Shown here piece by piece: positions 40,333 through 48,045 of a stretch of 64,000 bases of DNA (within the stretch, counting starts at the first letter, position 1; each line of letters begins with the position of its first letter). This DNA comes from Desulfovibrio sp. (GTDB lineage Bacteria; Desulfobacterota; Desulfovibrionia; Desulfovibrionales; Desulfovibrionaceae). The stretch covers positions 1-64,000 of the forward strand of contig JAFSVD010000064.1 of NCBI GenBank assembly GCA_017450275.1, given 5' to 3'. The notes beneath the pieces are model-generated. The model searched no databases and was not told the origin of the DNA. It worked only from the letters and a program-made list of their open reading frames with translations. The translations under genes were made by a program, and so were the position numbers.

Positions 40333-41640
40333 CTATAGTCGTGGCATAGGGGCTTGGGGTATTGTTTTCTCCCCCAGATACGGGTTGAAATAGCCGTAGC
40401 GGAGCCAGGGGCAGCGATCAAGCAAGCGCTTCATAAAGAGCATAAGACCCATGCCAAAGGTTTGGAACGAGTGGCTTTGCCGCATGGTGGTATTGTACCA
40501 TTCGGGGTCGATATTGAGATTGCGCCACTGGATCATGCTGACGCCACAGCCAACGAGCGTTGCCAGCGCCTCTAGTTCTTCTTCGGTATCGGTGATACCA
40601 GGGAAAAAGAGGAGATTGAGGGACACAAAGAGGTTGTTGGCGCGAGCAAGGCGTATGGTTTCAACCACATCGTCAAAGCGATAGCCTTTGGGGCGATAGT
40701 AGGTTGTGTAGAGAGCTGGCTGCGCGCTGTTGATGCTGACGCGGATGCTGGTGAGGCCTGCTGTGGCTAAGGGGACAATGGCCTTGGAGATGGAGCCATT
40801 GGTGTTGATATTGATGGTGCCAGGCCCTTTTTTGGCACGAAAATGCGCAATGCTGTCTGTGATCAATTCCCAATTGGTGAGCGGATCCCCTTCGCAGCCC
40901 TGGCCAAAGGAATAGATGGGATTGTGGGCTCGTTTGCTGTGGATCTCCATCACTTGGACGATTTCATCCACACGAGGGATGAAGGTCAGTCGGCATTGGG
41001 GGGTTATGGGAAAGGGGCTGTCCTTGTCTTGCTGGGAGATGCAGCCCAGACATCGGGCGTTGCAGGTGGTTGATGTCGGCAGCGGGGCTTCAAAGCGACC
41101 CAGGGCAAAGTTGCGTGCTGCCGGGCAATCGTAGCGCGCCACACAATTGTTCATGATGTGCATGAGCAGGCGATTGTTGGCGTAGGTGCGTCTGAGGGCG
41201 TTGGCCTCACGGGCAATGCTCGCCTTGGCAATATGGGCAAATTGCTGACGGCAGTCGGTGTCAACGGTTTTGGCAGCCACATAGAAATGATCGTTGGCAA
41301 AACCAAGGGCTGCATAGGCAAAGAAGGGAAGGAGTGGGGCGCCCTCTTCTGTTTTGTAGGCAGGATGCGCCCAGACCGTATTGCCCGGCGCAATAAAGGC
41401 CGCAACAGCTGTTTGGCCGGATTCTGTCTCAACATCGCCTGTGGTTGGATTGAGCCCCACAGCCTGGCGTTTTGGCAAAAGCATAAGCTCGCTTTCCGGG
41501 GGCAGTTCCATCAAATCCGAAAAACGCGGTGTCATCCATTCCTGCCCACGGCGTGTGAGCATCAAAAGGTCTGGGTGGTCGTAGATATTGCCCTTGCTGT
41601 CGGCAAAAACCATGCGCACGACAGGATCTTTTTTTGCCAT
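40333..41640 (-). CDS. Radical SAM protein of unknown function
   Basis: 435 residues. About 190 N-terminal residues of unknown fold (PPESELMLLPKRQAVGLNP, AFIAPGNTVWAHPAYKT), then the radical SAM core with SAM-cluster motif TTCNARCLGCISQQ (CxxxCxxC), FGQGCEGDPLTNWELI, INTNGSISKAI and IRVSINSAQPALYTTYYRPKGY. The last part (GVSMIQWRNLNIDPEWY) completes the barrel; no clear auxiliary-cluster Cys. The N-terminal domain is not SPASM or a known RiPP element. The start follows AAAGGAAA. Neighbours give no clear substrate. I leave it unnamed. Confidence 0.8.
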   Translation of the reverse strand: MAKKDPVVRMVFADSKGNIYDHPDLLMLTRRGQEWMTPRFSDLMELPPESELMLLPKRQAVGLNPTTGDVETESGQTAVAAFIAPGNTVWAHPAYKTEEGAPLLPFFAYAALGFANDHFYVAAKTVDTDCRQQFAHIAKASIAREANALRRTYANNRLLMHIMNNCVARYDCPAARNFALGRFEAPLPTSTTCNARCLGCISQQDKDSPFPITPQCRLTFIPRVDEIVQVMEIHSKRAHNPIYSFGQGCEGDPLTNWELITDSIAHFRAKKGPGTININTNGSISKAIVPLATAGLTSIRVSINSAQPALYTTYYRPKGYRFDDVVETIRLARANNLFVSLNLLFFPGITDTEEELEALATLVGCGVSMIQWRNLNIDPEWYNTTMRQSHSFQTFGMGLMLFMKRLLDRCPWLRYGYFNPYLGEKTIPQAPMPRL

Positions 41641-41683
41641 AGTGGTTTCCTTTGCGTATCTTGTATGACCTCGAGGATTGGGT

Positions 41684-41989
41684 ATGCTCTCATTTATGCT
41701 TTTTAGTTTTTTGGGATTCCTGTGCCTTGCCGCGCTTTTGGTGTATTTTCTCTACACCCAGGAAAAGATCGCCCGCACCCTGCAAGACGAGCATGCCGAG
41801 CTGCGTCTGCTCTTGCGCCAAATGGACGCCCGCATCACAGCCTTGGCGGGGAAGGAAAAAGAGAACGATGTGCTCGGTCAAGAGGCCGACCATCTTTTGC
41901 ATCTGGATTTTGATTCTCCCCAAAAGAAACCCTCGACCGATATGGGACTTGATCTCCATTTTGATGAGCCTGAAGAACGCAAGTTGTGA
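41684..41989 (+). CDS. Small membrane-anchored coiled-coil protein
   Basis: 101 residues: one N-terminal membrane helix (MLSFMLFSFLGFLCLAALLVYF, in parts), a coiled coil (ARTLQDEHAELRLLLRQMDARITALAGKEKE, in parts) and an acidic disordered tail with two LDLHFDEP-like pieces. GAGG precedes the ATG at 41684. The end overlaps or touches the AsmA-like gene (GTGA at 41986-41989), suggesting the two work together at the envelope. No family recognised. Confidence 0.65.
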   Translation: MLSFMLFSFLGFLCLAALLVYFLYTQEKIARTLQDEHAELRLLLRQMDARITALAGKEKENDVLGQEADHLLHLDFDSPQKKPSTDMGLDLHFDEPEERKL

Positions 41990-42006
41990 GCAGGGAGGGT
42001 TTTTTT

Positions 42007-45000
42007 GTGCTTTTGCAACGCCGTTGTACCCGTTGGATACTGCTCGGCCTGTGTCTTGGCCTTCTCAGCCTGGTTTTTTGGGTGAGCACGCATAAAGACC
42101 TCATTGTGGGGCATATTGAGCAGACCCTTCGCGACAAATTGGGATCAGCGTGTACGATCGGCGGCATGACGATTTCCTGGAATCCCTGGCCTGTGGTTCG
42201 TGTTCACCATTTTCAGTTGAACAACGACGCGTATTCGCTCGATATTCCCGCGCTCTCCTTACGCCCAGCACTGACAAAACTGTGTGTGGGCGTTTTTGAT
42301 GTGGGAACCCTTATCCTGCAAGATCCCTCCATACACATCCATGCCCACGCATCGTCTTCAGACGCTTTTGATCCCACGCAATTGCCCTCTCTTCTCAATG
42401 ACGTCGCAGGCTCTCTGCCGAGCAATGCCACTCTCATTGTGCAAAACGCGACTGTCTTGCACGAGAGCGCCCGTGTGGATGGCTTTGACTGCGTACTCAA
42501 CGTACGCAACGGGGGCGTAGTTGAGGGCAATATTCTTGTCCGTGCCGTTACAAGCCCCCATGGTCTTCTCCAGGATATTTTTTGGATTGGCACCCTTGAT
42601 CTTGCCAATCTGTACACAGGCAATTCGCAGGGCCGCGTGCGTGTACGCCTCTCCACCCTCGACCACAGGCATGCGGTCACTGTTCGCACTGCTTTCGCCA
42701 GGCAAGAGGGGGAGTGGCAAGCAGAAACACGTGTGCACGGCGCCTTTACCAAGGACGAGCAGGCCATTCCCTTTTCCTTTGCGGGCAATCTGGCTCTGCC
42801 CGATCTCCAGCATCTTGCCATACGGCAGGCAACACTGACACTGGGCTATCGCGACAGCGGGCAACTTTCGGCAGACTATGCGTTTGACGCCAAAAAATTG
42901 CAAGGTGTTTTGCGTTTGAACCACGTCAGTTTAACCGAGTGGTTGGGCTTTGGGCGTTCGCTTCCTCCGGGGCTTATGCACGCGCTCGACCATATCACCG
43001 ATGGCTCGCTCGATTTTACGCTCAGCCCCAAGGGACTTGTTGTTCCCCGTGTATCGGCGCATTGCGCTGACGCCTTTTTTGAAGGGCGTGGTGGGGTCGC
43101 TGATTGGGCAAAACCCGTGGTCTTTCTCGACATGCAGGCTGCGCAGGTGGATTTGCTCAAGGGGATTCCCGAAGCGGGCTGTGTTCTCCCCCCCAAACCC
43201 GAGTACGGCCATGGGCCTTTGACCCCTGAATCCTTTGAACCAGGCGAAGAAGCCTCTGTTGGCTACGATATCCGGCTCGGCGCAAACCAGGTCTTGTATG
43301 GGCCTTTGACCATCCACAACGCCCGTGTCCGCATTCATCCAGGGCCCAAGGCCAAGGACGCGCCGATTGCTTTGGATGTGAAGGCCTTGTTCTACGAGGG
43401 GCGCATGCAGGGTTCGCTGCTTTTGGGCGGCATTGAGGAGACAACCTACGCCATCCAGATGGCTTTTGCCGATGTCAATGGCGCGCCGCTTGGCAAAGCC
43501 ATGCCACGGATTCCGCTGCGTAAAGGCAAGTGGAACGCCACCTTGGCTATTACAAGCCTGGGCACAAGCCTGGATGGCTTTTTGAAAGAGCTTCGGGGTA
43601 ATGTGCGCGTGGAGGGTCGACAGGGCGAAGTGGCCTTGGCCTCCAAACAGCTGGCTTTTACCACCTGCCAAGCCCGTCTCGCCCCCTTGCAGCAGGGTCA
43701 ATTTGCCTCAGCCGCTCTTGGTCTTGACGGCCATTACGGGGTCGTGCTCGATATCGCGGATCGGCGTCTTGAACTGGGGGGGATTGGGAAAATTTGGTTT
43801 GGGGAGACACAGGATAAAAGCGGGGTGGAATTCTACAATCTCGAGACCAGTGTGCGCATGCAGACAAAAGCGGTTCCTGGCGAGCTTGTGGGCAAGATGC
43901 TTTTGCAGTGGAGTGGATCCAAGCTTGTGGCCAACAAAGTGGCTGTATCCTGCGACGGAGGCTCGTTTGCAGGACAAGCCAGTGCGCAATTCCAGAAAGA
44001 GATGACGGTAAGTGGCAAGGGCAATGTGGCCATCAAACGTCTTTCTTCCATCCTCTCCCTCGTGCTTGGCAAATCCTTTAGTATTCCGCAGCTTTTGGAA
44101 CGCTTTCAAGGGGAGACGCAGTTTCTTGCCACAGCCAAGCGGCTTCATTGGACGGATCTTTCCCTGCAGACAGAGCTTGGCAAAGCCACAGGCGATATGT
44201 CGATCGATCTCGCTCCTGCCCTTGTTTTTATGCCCCACATACGCTTTGAGCGCATCGATGTGGATCGCCTTTTTGGGCAAAAAGGAGGGGGAGAGGAGAA
44301 AGGGGAGCCGCTCGCTCGCACATGGAGAAAACTCGATGGTTTTGCCATGATGGGTCTTGTCACGGTCGGTCAATGCGTGTGGAAAAAATTTGTTGTGGAC
44401 AATCTTCGTCTGCCCTTTTCCCTGCACAAAGGGGTCTTCTTCAGCAAAACCATCCAGGGGCAGGTCTTTGACGGCTCTCTCAAGGGGCAGGTGCAGCTTG
44501 AGGCTGCCAAGGATTTTCTCGTTGGAATCGTGCTTGCCGTAGAACATATGGATATCGCCCACGCTGCCAAAGCCTTTATGGACAAAGCCCAGATAAGCGG
44601 CACAGCCAATATTTCGGCGACGATGAAATCGGCGTGCAAGCATGTGGGCGAGCTTGTTCGCAATCTTTCCGGCACATGGTCGCTTCGCGTCAAGGATGGG
44701 CGCTATCAGTCGCTCAAAAAAAACGGCCAGCCACAGGGCAAGCCCTTGTTGTTTTCTGTCTTGCAGGCCTCGGGGCAGATGGATGGGGGGATTGTTGAGA
44801 GCAAAAACATCACGCTCGCAGGAGATTCGCTCGCCCTAGCTGGCAAGGGGGAATACAATATTCCCAAGGAGACGATCGATTTGACGCTCACCGTTGATAT
44901 GAAGGGTTTCCCCCGTTTCCCCATCTATATCGAAGGCCCGGTGGAAAAACCAAAGACCGCGATCGGCGCCGGCTCATTGATTGTCAACGCCATCGGTGGC

Positions 45001-45033
45001 CTGTTCACGAGTCTCTTCAGCGTTTTCCGGTGA
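42007..45033 (+). CDS. AsmA-family envelope protein
   Basis: About 1008 residues. One N-terminal membrane helix (WILLGLCLGLLSLVFWV), then a very long beta-rich periplasmic region, as in AsmA/TamB/YhdP bridge-like lipid carriers. Near the C-terminus IEGPVEKPKTAIGAGSL is typical of AsmA_2-like ends. It probably moves or balances lipids between inner and outer membranes. GTG at 42007 has GGGAGG upstream; GTG at 41986 is in frame and overlaps the previous stop, so either start is possible. The 3' end runs 60 bases into truA on the opposite strand. Confidence 0.82.
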   Translation: MLLQRRCTRWILLGLCLGLLSLVFWVSTHKDLIVGHIEQTLRDKLGSACTIGGMTISWNPWPVVRVHHFQLNNDAYSLDIPALSLRPALTKLCVGVFDVGTLILQDPSIHIHAHASSSDAFDPTQLPSLLNDVAGSLPSNATLIVQNATVLHESARVDGFDCVLNVRNGGVVEGNILVRAVTSPHGLLQDIFWIGTLDLANLYTGNSQGRVRVRLSTLDHRHAVTVRTAFARQEGEWQAETRVHGAFTKDEQAIPFSFAGNLALPDLQHLAIRQATLTLGYRDSGQLSADYAFDAKKLQGVLRLNHVSLTEWLGFGRSLPPGLMHALDHITDGSLDFTLSPKGLVVPRVSAHCADAFFEGRGGVADWAKPVVFLDMQAAQVDLLKGIPEAGCVLPPKPEYGHGPLTPESFEPGEEASVGYDIRLGANQVLYGPLTIHNARVRIHPGPKAKDAPIALDVKALFYEGRMQGSLLLGGIEETTYAIQMAFADVNGAPLGKAMPRIPLRKGKWNATLAITSLGTSLDGFLKELRGNVRVEGRQGEVALASKQLAFTTCQARLAPLQQGQFASAALGLDGHYGVVLDIADRRLELGGIGKIWFGETQDKSGVEFYNLETSVRMQTKAVPGELVGKMLLQWSGSKLVANKVAVSCDGGSFAGQASAQFQKEMTVSGKGNVAIKRLSSILSLVLGKSFSIPQLLERFQGETQFLATAKRLHWTDLSLQTELGKATGDMSIDLAPALVFMPHIRFERIDVDRLFGQKGGGEEKGEPLARTWRKLDGFAMMGLVTVGQCVWKKFVVDNLRLPFSLHKGVFFSKTIQGQVFDGSLKGQVQLEAAKDFLVGIVLAVEHMDIAHAAKAFMDKAQISGTANISATMKSACKHVGELVRNLSGTWSLRVKDGRYQSLKKNGQPQGKPLLFSVLQASGQMDGGIVESKNITLAGDSLALAGKGEYNIPKETIDLTLTVDMKGFPRFPIYIEGPVEKPKTAIGAGSLIVNAIGGLFTSLFSVFR

Positions 45034-45783
45034 CACAGTATAGCGGATGCTGTGGAGAAGGAGACCGTGGGCTGGCGCTGTTTGGCAGGGGTTTTTTGTG
45101 CGCGAACACGCACAGAGGATGGTTTTGAGATCGTTGGGGGCGAGTTTGCCTTTGCCAATGGCAGCCAACACTCCTGCGATATTGCGCACCATCTGCTTTA
45201 AAAAGCCGTTGGCGCAAACGCACAGCGTATATTCATCGGCTGCGTCAGCATGCAGGGGCAGATACTGTGCCGTATAGATGGTGCGGATCGTTGTTTGCGT
45301 ATCCGCTCCGGCGTTTTGCAGGCTCGCAAAATCGTGGGTGCCGACCAAGAGGGGCAAGGCTTGGCAGATGGCTTTCTGATTGAGCGCGCCCACTGCCCAG
45401 ACATAGGGGCGGCGATGGGGGAGAATGAAGCGGGGATTGGTCCAGAAATGGTAGTGGTAGGTTTTCTGCTTGGCGTCAAAGCGGGCGTGAAAATCGGATC
45501 GCGTTGGGCTGATCTGGGTGACCGCGATATCCTTGGGTAAGAGGGCATTGAGACTTGTTTGCAGGCGATCAAGCTCGCATGCGGGGATATCGGCGTGGGC
45601 GATTTGCATGGCAGCATGAACCCCAGCATCGGTTCGGCCCGCTCCAATAACGGCAATTGGTTGCCGAAAAAAAACAGAGAGTGCTTTTTCAAGCACCCCC
45701 TGTATCGTTTGCTGGGTCGTATCCTGGCGTTGCCATCCGTGGTAGTTGGTTCCGATATAGGAGAGGGCAAGCACGATACGCAT
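44974..45783 (-). CDS. truA: tRNA pseudouridine(38-40) synthase (TruA)
   Basis: 269 residues; converts U38-U40 of the anticodon arm to pseudouridine. The catalytic Asp is D52 in GAGRTDAGVHA; LSYIGTNYHGWQRQ at the N-terminus, KTYHYHFWTN, and FLKQMVRNIAGVL near the C-terminus are all family motifs. The last 20 or so residues (ETREQATDGVDNQ) are a tail that exists because the frame overlaps the convergent AsmA-like gene. The MotE-like gene ends one base upstream. Confidence 0.95.
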   Translation of the reverse strand: MRIVLALSYIGTNYHGWQRQDTTQQTIQGVLEKALSVFFRQPIAVIGAGRTDAGVHAAMQIAHADIPACELDRLQTSLNALLPKDIAVTQISPTRSDFHARFDAKQKTYHYHFWTNPRFILPHRRPYVWAVGALNQKAICQALPLLVGTHDFASLQNAGADTQTTIRTIYTAQYLPLHADAADEYTLCVCANGFLKQMVRNIAGVLAAIGKGKLAPNDLKTILCACSRTKNPCQTAPAHGLLLHSIRYTVSPENAEETREQATDGVDNQ

Positions 45784-46770
45784 TTATTTCATCTTCATAT
45801 GTGACAGCTGTTCTGTCAGTTTCGCGGTGACCGCAGGATTGGTATAACTCAAAATATCGCCCGATTGTTTGGGGGTTAAGCCTTCCAGGATTCTGCAGGC
45901 CGTGCCCTCATCCATTTTTTCTAACGCCCTTGCTGCTGTTTTCGGCTTCATATTGCCAAACATCTGGATCAAGGTTTTAATTTTTTGTGCCTCAACGCCT
46001 TTGGCCTCAAGCAGCATGCGTTTGACCTTGGCTTCGCTGTCTTGCAGTTCCTTGATACGCTCATCCATCTGTTTCTTTAAGACCAGCATGTCCTGCTGCT
46101 GCCGTGCGATGTCCTGGGCTTCCTGATTGCTGACAGGATTGCGTTGAACCCGGGGAATCGGGGCCACAGAGCCCGCTGATTGGGCGCGTTCAGGCACCAG
46201 AGGAACAGGCATTTGGTCGCGCCGCTGTATGGGCGCTTGCTGTTCATAGGGGGTCAGGGATTGGGTTTGCAGCACGTTTTGCGGAACAGGCATCGAGGCT
46301 GCCGCGTGGGCTGCGGTGACAGCGCCAAGGGTTGGGACAGGCAAGCGCGGTTTTTCTTCCGCGTACACAGCGACTGTGCCTGGTTCGGCGATCGGCGCTG
46401 GGAGAGGAGCTGGCAGAGGCCAAGCCGGGGTCTGCAGCACAGGATCGATGGGATCATCGACTGAGCGCGCAAGCTCTGCCTGGCTTTTTGCAGGAACAGG
46501 TTCTTCGGGAAGAATGGGGCGTACCACCGCCTGCTCTTTTGTGGATTCTCTCATCGGCTTTTGCGGGGCCGATTCTGGCTCCTTGGTCTGCGTGCTGGCT
46601 TTTTGCAGGATGGGAGATGGGTCAGGCGCCTTGGTGTGAAAGGCTGGGAAGGGGAAATCAAGCAGGATCATCAGAAAGAGAGCGAGCTTGATACAGCACA
46701 GAACGGCAAGCCAGCGGAAGAGCTTAGCCAGCTGGAGCTTTTTTATACCGGATCGTTGCGATTTCGTCAT
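45784..46770 (-). CDS. MotE-like protein (membrane helix plus MgtE_N-type C-terminal domain)
   Basis: 328 residues: an N-terminal membrane helix (LAVLCCIKLALFLMILLDF), a long Pro/Ala/Gln-rich periplasmic-type linker to about 210, a coiled coil (EAQDIARQQQDMLVLKKQMDERIKELQDSEAKVKRM in parts) and a C-terminal MgtE_N-like domain (MFGNMKPKTAARALEKMDEGTACRILEGLTPKQ). This is the layout of MotE-type stator chaperones, often encoded next to fliJ. Start 46770 overlaps the end of fliJ by 47 bases. The assignment to the flagellar motor is supported by that neighbour and by the sigma-54-like site upstream of fliJ. Confidence 0.72.
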   Translation of the reverse strand: MTKSQRSGIKKLQLAKLFRWLAVLCCIKLALFLMILLDFPFPAFHTKAPDPSPILQKASTQTKEPESAPQKPMRESTKEQAVVRPILPEEPVPAKSQAELARSVDDPIDPVLQTPAWPLPAPLPAPIAEPGTVAVYAEEKPRLPVPTLGAVTAAHAAASMPVPQNVLQTQSLTPYEQQAPIQRRDQMPVPLVPERAQSAGSVAPIPRVQRNPVSNQEAQDIARQQQDMLVLKKQMDERIKELQDSEAKVKRMLLEAKGVEAQKIKTLIQMFGNMKPKTAARALEKMDEGTACRILEGLTPKQSGDILSYTNPAVTAKLTEQLSHMKMK

Positions 46771-47164
46771 TGACGTGTTGCTCCTTTGTCTTTTCGTCGC
46801 GAATCCATGCAGCATGCTGCCGTTCCTTGAGTTTTATCAACATCTTTTTGTCAATGGCTCTGATCGCCAGAAGTTTTTTGGCTTCGGCAAGAATCCCTTC
46901 CGCCATGGTTTGTTCGACGATGCTTTGCCTGAGGTCATCGTTGAGGCCTCGCATATACTGCTCAGCCACCCAGAATTCCTGGGCACTCATGGTGGGGTTT
47001 TCCTGACGTTGCTGGTTGGCCGTGGCAATGGCCTGCTCCGTCTGTGCCCGATGGTCGTTGGCTGCTTTGAGTTTTGCCTGCGCCTGGGCGACCTGGATCT
47101 TGGCCTCTTCTTCCAATTGTTCTCGATAGTCGAGAATCTTTTGCATCCGAAAGGTGAAAGGCAT
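46724..47164 (-). CDS. fliJ: Flagellar export chaperone FliJ
   Basis: 146 residues, nearly all helical. Starts MPFTFRMQKILDYREQLEEEAKIQVAQAQAKL in pieces, which is the classical FliJ opening (F-R-x-Q-K-L-L-D...E), and continues as a long coiled coil. FliJ works with the FliI ATPase in flagellar export. The family is variable, so the call rests on the N-terminus, length and the MotE-like partner. A probable sigma-54 promoter sits 48 bases upstream. It is far from other fli genes in this window. Confidence 0.82.
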   Translation of the reverse strand: MPFTFRMQKILDYREQLEEEAKIQVAQAQAKLKAANDHRAQTEQAIATANQQRQENPTMSAQEFWVAEQYMRGLNDDLRQSIVEQTMAEGILAEAKKLLAIRAIDKKMLIKLKERQHAAWIRDEKTKEQHVNDEIATIRYKKAPAG

Positions 47165-47211
47165 GGGATACCTGTGCTTTTTTTGACACGCTGCACTGTT
47201 TCCCTGGGATA

Positions 47212-47227
47212 TGCAAAGAGTGAACCA
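47212..47227 (-). promoter_or_regulatory. Candidate sigma-54 promoter of fliJ (two mismatches)
   Basis: TGGTTCACTCTTTGCA on the minus strand has the -24 GG and -12 TTGCA with correct spacing but TT instead of CA after TGG. It lies in the gap between thiD and fliJ, with about 37 bases from the expected start of transcription to the ATG. Confidence 0.5.
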
Positions 47228-47237
47228 TTGTGTGGTT

Positions 47238-48035
47238 TTAGACCAGACGGAAGAGATGGTTAACCGGTCCTGCCCCTATGCCCGGGGTGTAGCTCGTCAT
47301 GAGTGCCTGGTGCAGATAGTGTTGGGCGAGCTGGATAGAGGAGAGCATGGTATGGCCTTTGGCGAGGTTGGTGGCAATGGCTGCTGAAAGGGTGCAGCCG
47401 GTTCCGTGGGTGTTCTCCGTAAAAATACGACTTTGGGGAAGGGAGATTGGGGGGGTATCTTTGAGAAAGAGGGTGTCGCACACGGTTTTTTCGCCGAGAT
47501 TGTGTCCCCCCTTAATCAGGACGCAGCCAGAAACCATGGTGAGCAGCCGTTTGCCGGCCAAGACAAGATCTTCCTCTGTTTTGATTTCGCGATCCGCTAA
47601 AAGCTGCGCCTCTGGCAGATTGGGGGTGAGAAGGTCGGCCAAGGGCAGAATGTGGGTGCGCAAGGCAGAAATAGCGGCGTCTTCGAGCAGCTTCACCCCG
47701 CTTTGACTCATGCACACAGGATCAACCACCAGCGGATAGGTCTTGTTGGCAAGGGATTTGGCCACGGTTTTGATGATGGGTTCCGCAAAGAGCATGCCTG
47801 TCTTGGCGGCCTTGATCGAAAAGCCCGCTTCGTTGGTTGCAATCTGTTCAGCCACAAAGGCCGGATCCACTGGGAAGATGCCTGTGACCGTTGCCCCGTT
47901 TTGGGCAGTGAGGGCTGTGATGGCACAGGTTCCAAAGCCTCCGAGAGCTGCTATGGTTTTGAGATCGGCTTGAATGCCGGCTCCACCGCCGGAATCCGAG
48001 CCGGCAATGGTGAGGACAACTGGGGGTGTTTGCAT
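47238..48035 (-). CDS. thiD: Hydroxymethylpyrimidine/phosphomethylpyrimidine kinase (ThiD)
   Basis: 265-residue ribokinase-fold enzyme phosphorylating HMP and HMP-P for thiamine synthesis. Motifs: TIAGSDSGGGAGIQADLKT, TALTAQNGATVTGI, VVDPVCMSQSG, LLTPNLPEAQLL, VLIKGGHN and HGTGCTLSAAIATNLA with the catalytic region. Start at 48035 is the conserved MQTPPVVL; GGAGGATC lies just upstream. It follows the oligosaccharyltransferase gene by 10 bases. No thiamine riboswitch is visible. Confidence 0.95.
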   Translation of the reverse strand: MQTPPVVLTIAGSDSGGGAGIQADLKTIAALGGFGTCAITALTAQNGATVTGIFPVDPAFVAEQIATNEAGFSIKAAKTGMLFAEPIIKTVAKSLANKTYPLVVDPVCMSQSGVKLLEDAAISALRTHILPLADLLTPNLPEAQLLADREIKTEEDLVLAGKRLLTMVSGCVLIKGGHNLGEKTVCDTLFLKDTPPISLPQSRIFTENTHGTGCTLSAAIATNLAKGHTMLSSIQLAQHYLHQALMTSYTPGIGAGPVNHLFRLV

Positions 48036-48045
48036 AGATCCTCCG

